Notes under the pieces: generated by a model | Databases searched by the model: none | Seen by the model: only the letters and a program-made list of their open reading frames with translations | What the model was told of the DNA's origin: nothing | Position numbers and translations under genes: made by a program | NCBI RefSeq assembly: GCF_020524485.1 | Contig: NZ_JAIVLF010000001.1 | Coordinates: 1,364,001 to 1,428,000, forward strand | DNA from: Novosphingobium profundi | Lineage (GTDB): Bacteria; Pseudomonadota; Alphaproteobacteria; Sphingomonadales; Sphingomonadaceae | Length of the DNA: 64,000 nucleotides | Reading direction: 5' to 3' | Shown: positions 61,955 to 64,000 of the stretch, one piece after another | How the letters are laid out: every line of letters begins with the position of its first letter | How positions within the stretch are numbered: the stretch's first letter is position 1

Positions 61955-63697
61955 GCCAAGCCAGGCTTCCGCTTGCGCAAGAAAGAGAATCCGCTCGTGG
62001 ACAACGCCGCGTATCGGCTGATGTGCCCGGGTCGCCGCTTCGATAGCGTCGGGTTCGAGCAGGCCGAGACGTCGCAAGTGGCCATCGAGCAGCATCTCGC
62101 GCAGCGTGGCGCGGTTGGCAAGGTACACCTCCGCGACGAAACCATCGGGCGAACCTTTGGATTGGCGCGCGTAGACGTCCGGTGGAAGCCGATCCTTGAA
62201 GGCTTCGCGTGCGAGAATGCGACTGCGGCGGCCCTTGAACCACCACCAGACAGGAACATCAAGGCACGCGCGAACGACCGGGAGGCTCGCCAGCGGTGAC
62301 GCATGGCGCACCGGGCTTTCGAGGTCGCCTTCCTCGGCCCACCCCTGCGCGACCGCGAGGACCGCGACCTGAGCTGCGAACCCGGGCGACACCGAGGCGG
62401 GCGGTCTTAGCCAGGGATGGGGGACGTCGGCAGGCAGCATCGCCAGTACTTCGGGGCTCAGGAACGTCAGATCCCTCGACCAGCGATAGGCGGGAGAGCG
62501 GCGCAGGGCGCGGCGTGTGGCAAGCCAGAGCACCTTGAGGATGCTTTCCCGGGCATTGGCCGCAATCGTACCGGCCACGTCAAGGGCCGCTTCAAGGGAA
62601 TGGCCCTTGAGCAGGGCATCGCAGACCGGCGCCACCGAATTCATCGCGCAAAAGACGTTGTCGCCGCCTCCGCCGTCGAGCGTCAGATCGCAGCCGTGTT
62701 CCCGCGCGGTCCGGGCCAGGCAGGCGCTCGTCGCTTGCATGAACGTGCGGCTGGCCGGACTTGGCGCCGCGTGGCTGGCGCTGCGCGTGACGTCGATGTC
62801 ATCAAGCGACCATTCGGCCTCGTCCAGGGGAATGCCCAGTGATTCGGCCACGCTTCGTGCGTAGCGGCGTTCATCGCCGCTTGCATCACGGCGCACAAGG
62901 TTGAGGGCGCGCAGCCCGCTTCCCAGGCTGGATAGACTGGCGGCGAGAACGGAGGAATCAAGACCGCCGGACAGCATGAGCAGCGGCGCGCGCGCATCGC
63001 CACGAACGGCGCGCGTGGTCTCCATGATGACACGGCGAAGGTGCGCACTGGCCTCGAGCGGGGAAGAATGTCGGTTCTGCCGTCCTGCATGGTCCCAGGC
63101 GGACCAGGCCAGGTCTTCGTGACATCCGTCAGGACCGAAGGAGAGAGCCGCGCCTCCTCTCAGTGCGCGCACGCCTTCCAGACAGGTTTCGCGCAAGGGA
63201 AGACCGCGAAATGCCAGACGTGTCACCAGGGCAGGCGCGTGCACGCTGGCGGAGAACCCGGCGCCTGTCAGCAAGTTCATGCAGTTCGACGCGAACAAGG
63301 TCCCCTCGATCGCGACGAAATAGCAGGGAAGGCGCCCGAAAGGCGCGCGGCTGAGGATGGCATCGCGCCTGTCTGGGCCGGGGGCGATGACGATGAAATC
63401 GCCCCAGAAGTTTGCGTGCAGACGGCGCATGTCCAGGATCGCCTGGCGATCCTTCTCGCCGATGTCCTGCTGGCGAAGGCGCACGGCACCGTTGCTGCGG
63501 TAGATGTCGCCCAGAATGAGGGTGCGCTCCTCGTCCGCCGTGAGGATGCCCAGGTCTGGCGCGCAGGCCAGAAAAAGACCGGGCGTCGCGGACCTGACGC
63601 TCAGGCCTTGATCACGGGCCAGTGCGTCGAGGCGGGCGAGATCAGGGGGCGCCAGGCCTTTGGTTGAAAGCGCGAGCAGGTAGTCGCCCATTACCAT
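61943..63697 (-). CDS. atxC: Lasso peptide cyclase (asparagine-synthase-like, C protein)
   Basis: A 584-residue asparagine-synthetase homologue. The N-terminal domain resembles the glutaminase fold but lacks the catalytic Cys2, as in lasso cyclases. The ATP-binding SGGLDSS is near residues 242-248 and DGGGGDNVFC near 345. It adenylates the Asp/Glu side chain of the precursor core and joins it to the new N-terminus, forming the macrolactam ring. Start ATG 63697 (or 63691) overlaps the stop of the leader-peptidase gene. Its 3' end overlaps the isopeptidase 3' end by 12 bp. Confidence 0.9.
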   Translation of the reverse strand: MVMGDYLLALSTKGLAPPDLARLDALARDQGLSVRSATPGLFLACAPDLGILTADEERTLILGDIYRSNGAVRLRQQDIGEKDRQAILDMRRLHANFWGDFIVIAPGPDRRDAILSRAPFGRLPCYFVAIEGTLFASNCMNLLTGAGFSASVHAPALVTRLAFRGLPLRETCLEGVRALRGGAALSFGPDGCHEDLAWSAWDHAGRQNRHSSPLEASAHLRRVIMETTRAVRGDARAPLLMLSGGLDSSVLAASLSSLGSGLRALNLVRRDASGDERRYARSVAESLGIPLDEAEWSLDDIDVTRSASHAAPSPASRTFMQATSACLARTAREHGCDLTLDGGGGDNVFCAMNSVAPVCDALLKGHSLEAALDVAGTIAANARESILKVLWLATRRALRRSPAYRWSRDLTFLSPEVLAMLPADVPHPWLRPPASVSPGFAAQVAVLAVAQGWAEEGDLESPVRHASPLASLPVVRACLDVPVWWWFKGRRSRILAREAFKDRLPPDVYARQSKGSPDGFVAEVYLANRATLREMLLDGHLRRLGLLEPDAIEAATRAHQPIRGVVHERILFLAQAEAWLGSWS

Positions 63698-64000
63698 ACC
63701 AGTATCGGCGTGTAGCTACGGGCGTGTTCGATCTCCTCGCAGATCAGGTGCCGGCCCTGGTCGATCCAGCAATGGGCGCTGAACGGGGCAAGCCGTACGG
63801 CGAAGACGAGCCGGGAGGCGACACCGGCGCGCGTGAGCGCGCTCATGAGGGCCATGGCGTTGGGAAGGCAGCGCCCCTGGGCCGAATGAATGGCCTCGCT
63901 TGTGCGCCAGGTCCGCGCGAGCGAGGCGACAACGTCGGGCGCGGCTCCCGTATTATTCAGGCGCGCCCGTGCTTGCGCGAGGCTTTGGAGATTTTTGAGG
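63691..64000 (-). CDS. atxB: Lasso leader peptidase (B protein), C-terminal fragment
   Basis: The last 102 codons of a transglutaminase-like cysteine protease; the N-terminal part and any RRE domain lie beyond the window. The visible part includes the catalytic Cys in QGRCLPNAMALMSALTRAG and His in PFSAHCWID, ending SYTPILVW. Lasso B proteins remove the leader peptide so that the cyclase can close the ring. The TAA stop (63691-63693) overlaps the cyclase start. The precursor gene should lie upstream, beyond position 64000. Confidence 0.87.
   Translation of the reverse strand, partial: LKNLQSLAQARARLNNTGAAPDVVASLARTWRTSEAIHSAQGRCLPNAMALMSALTRAGVASRLVFAVRLAPFSAHCWIDQGRHLICEEIEHARSYTPILVW

Noticed and set aside
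61943..63697. Ordinary asparagine synthetase
   Set aside because: No N-terminal catalytic Cys2, and it overlaps a lasso leader-peptidase gene and meets a lasso isopeptidase, so lasso cyclase fits better.

Overview
The window reads as chromosomal (or large-replicon) DNA of a GC-rich, catabolically versatile alphaproteobacterium, most likely a sphingomonad such as Novosphingobium or Sphingobium. The basis is three large TonB-dependent receptors, tannase-family esterases, CaiB-type CoA transferases, and above all a lasso-peptide locus of the isopeptidase/FecI/FecR/TonB type that is characteristic of sphingomonads. No rRNA, tRNA, CRISPR array or intact mobile element was seen.

Region A (1-8373): the 5' end of a divergent LysR gene (cut by the window edge), a palindromic LysR-type site, then one + strand operon: TonB receptor, FAD monooxygenase, extradiol (VOC) ring-cleavage dioxygenase, alpha/beta C-C hydrolase, small membrane protein, cyclase-family hydrolase and FAH-family hydrolase. 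Together they look like uptake, hydroxylation, ring opening and hydrolysis of an aromatic compound, possibly an acyl-phenol. Region B (8886-15602): a - strand operon of a DUF1080 glycoside-type hydrolase, sugar/nucleoside-type MFS symporter, two TIM-barrel isomerase/epimerases and a Gfo/Idh/MocA dehydrogenase. It faces a LacI regulator across a perfect palindromic operator and looks like 3-keto-sugar (glycoside) catabolism.

Region C (15765-25713): a block that appears less GC-rich by eye. It holds a LysR/MFS/SDR/aldo-keto reductase/SDR/SDR set, an SGNH esterase, a GNAT, a TSUP permease with an HxlR regulator, and another SDR. It ends at a decayed IS1380-type transposase remnant.

Region D (25720-55126): a large acyl-CoA catabolic cluster around a MalT-type LuxR regulator (29503-31905). 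Transport is by a TonB receptor and a spinster-type MFS carrier. Two exported tannase/feruloyl-esterase-family hydrolases would release an alcohol (zinc ADH, then ALDH) and an acid (AMP-forming CoA ligase or CaiB transferases). Three acyl-CoA dehydrogenases, an enoyl-CoA hydratase, a FadB/J-type bifunctional enzyme, an SDR, a thiolase and a thiolase-like protein complete beta-oxidation. An ACAD plus APH-type kinase pair at its end resembles LvaC/LvaA and suggests 4-hydroxyacyl-CoA handling. Five short G/C-rich palindromes sit 57-70 nt upstream of five transcription units here and are the most interesting unexplained pattern.

Region E (55587-64000): ECF sigma factor, FecR anti-sigma, TonB receptor and lasso-peptide isopeptidase on the + strand, convergent with a lasso cyclase and the C-terminal part of the lasso leader peptidase on the - strand. 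The precursor gene should lie just beyond the right edge.
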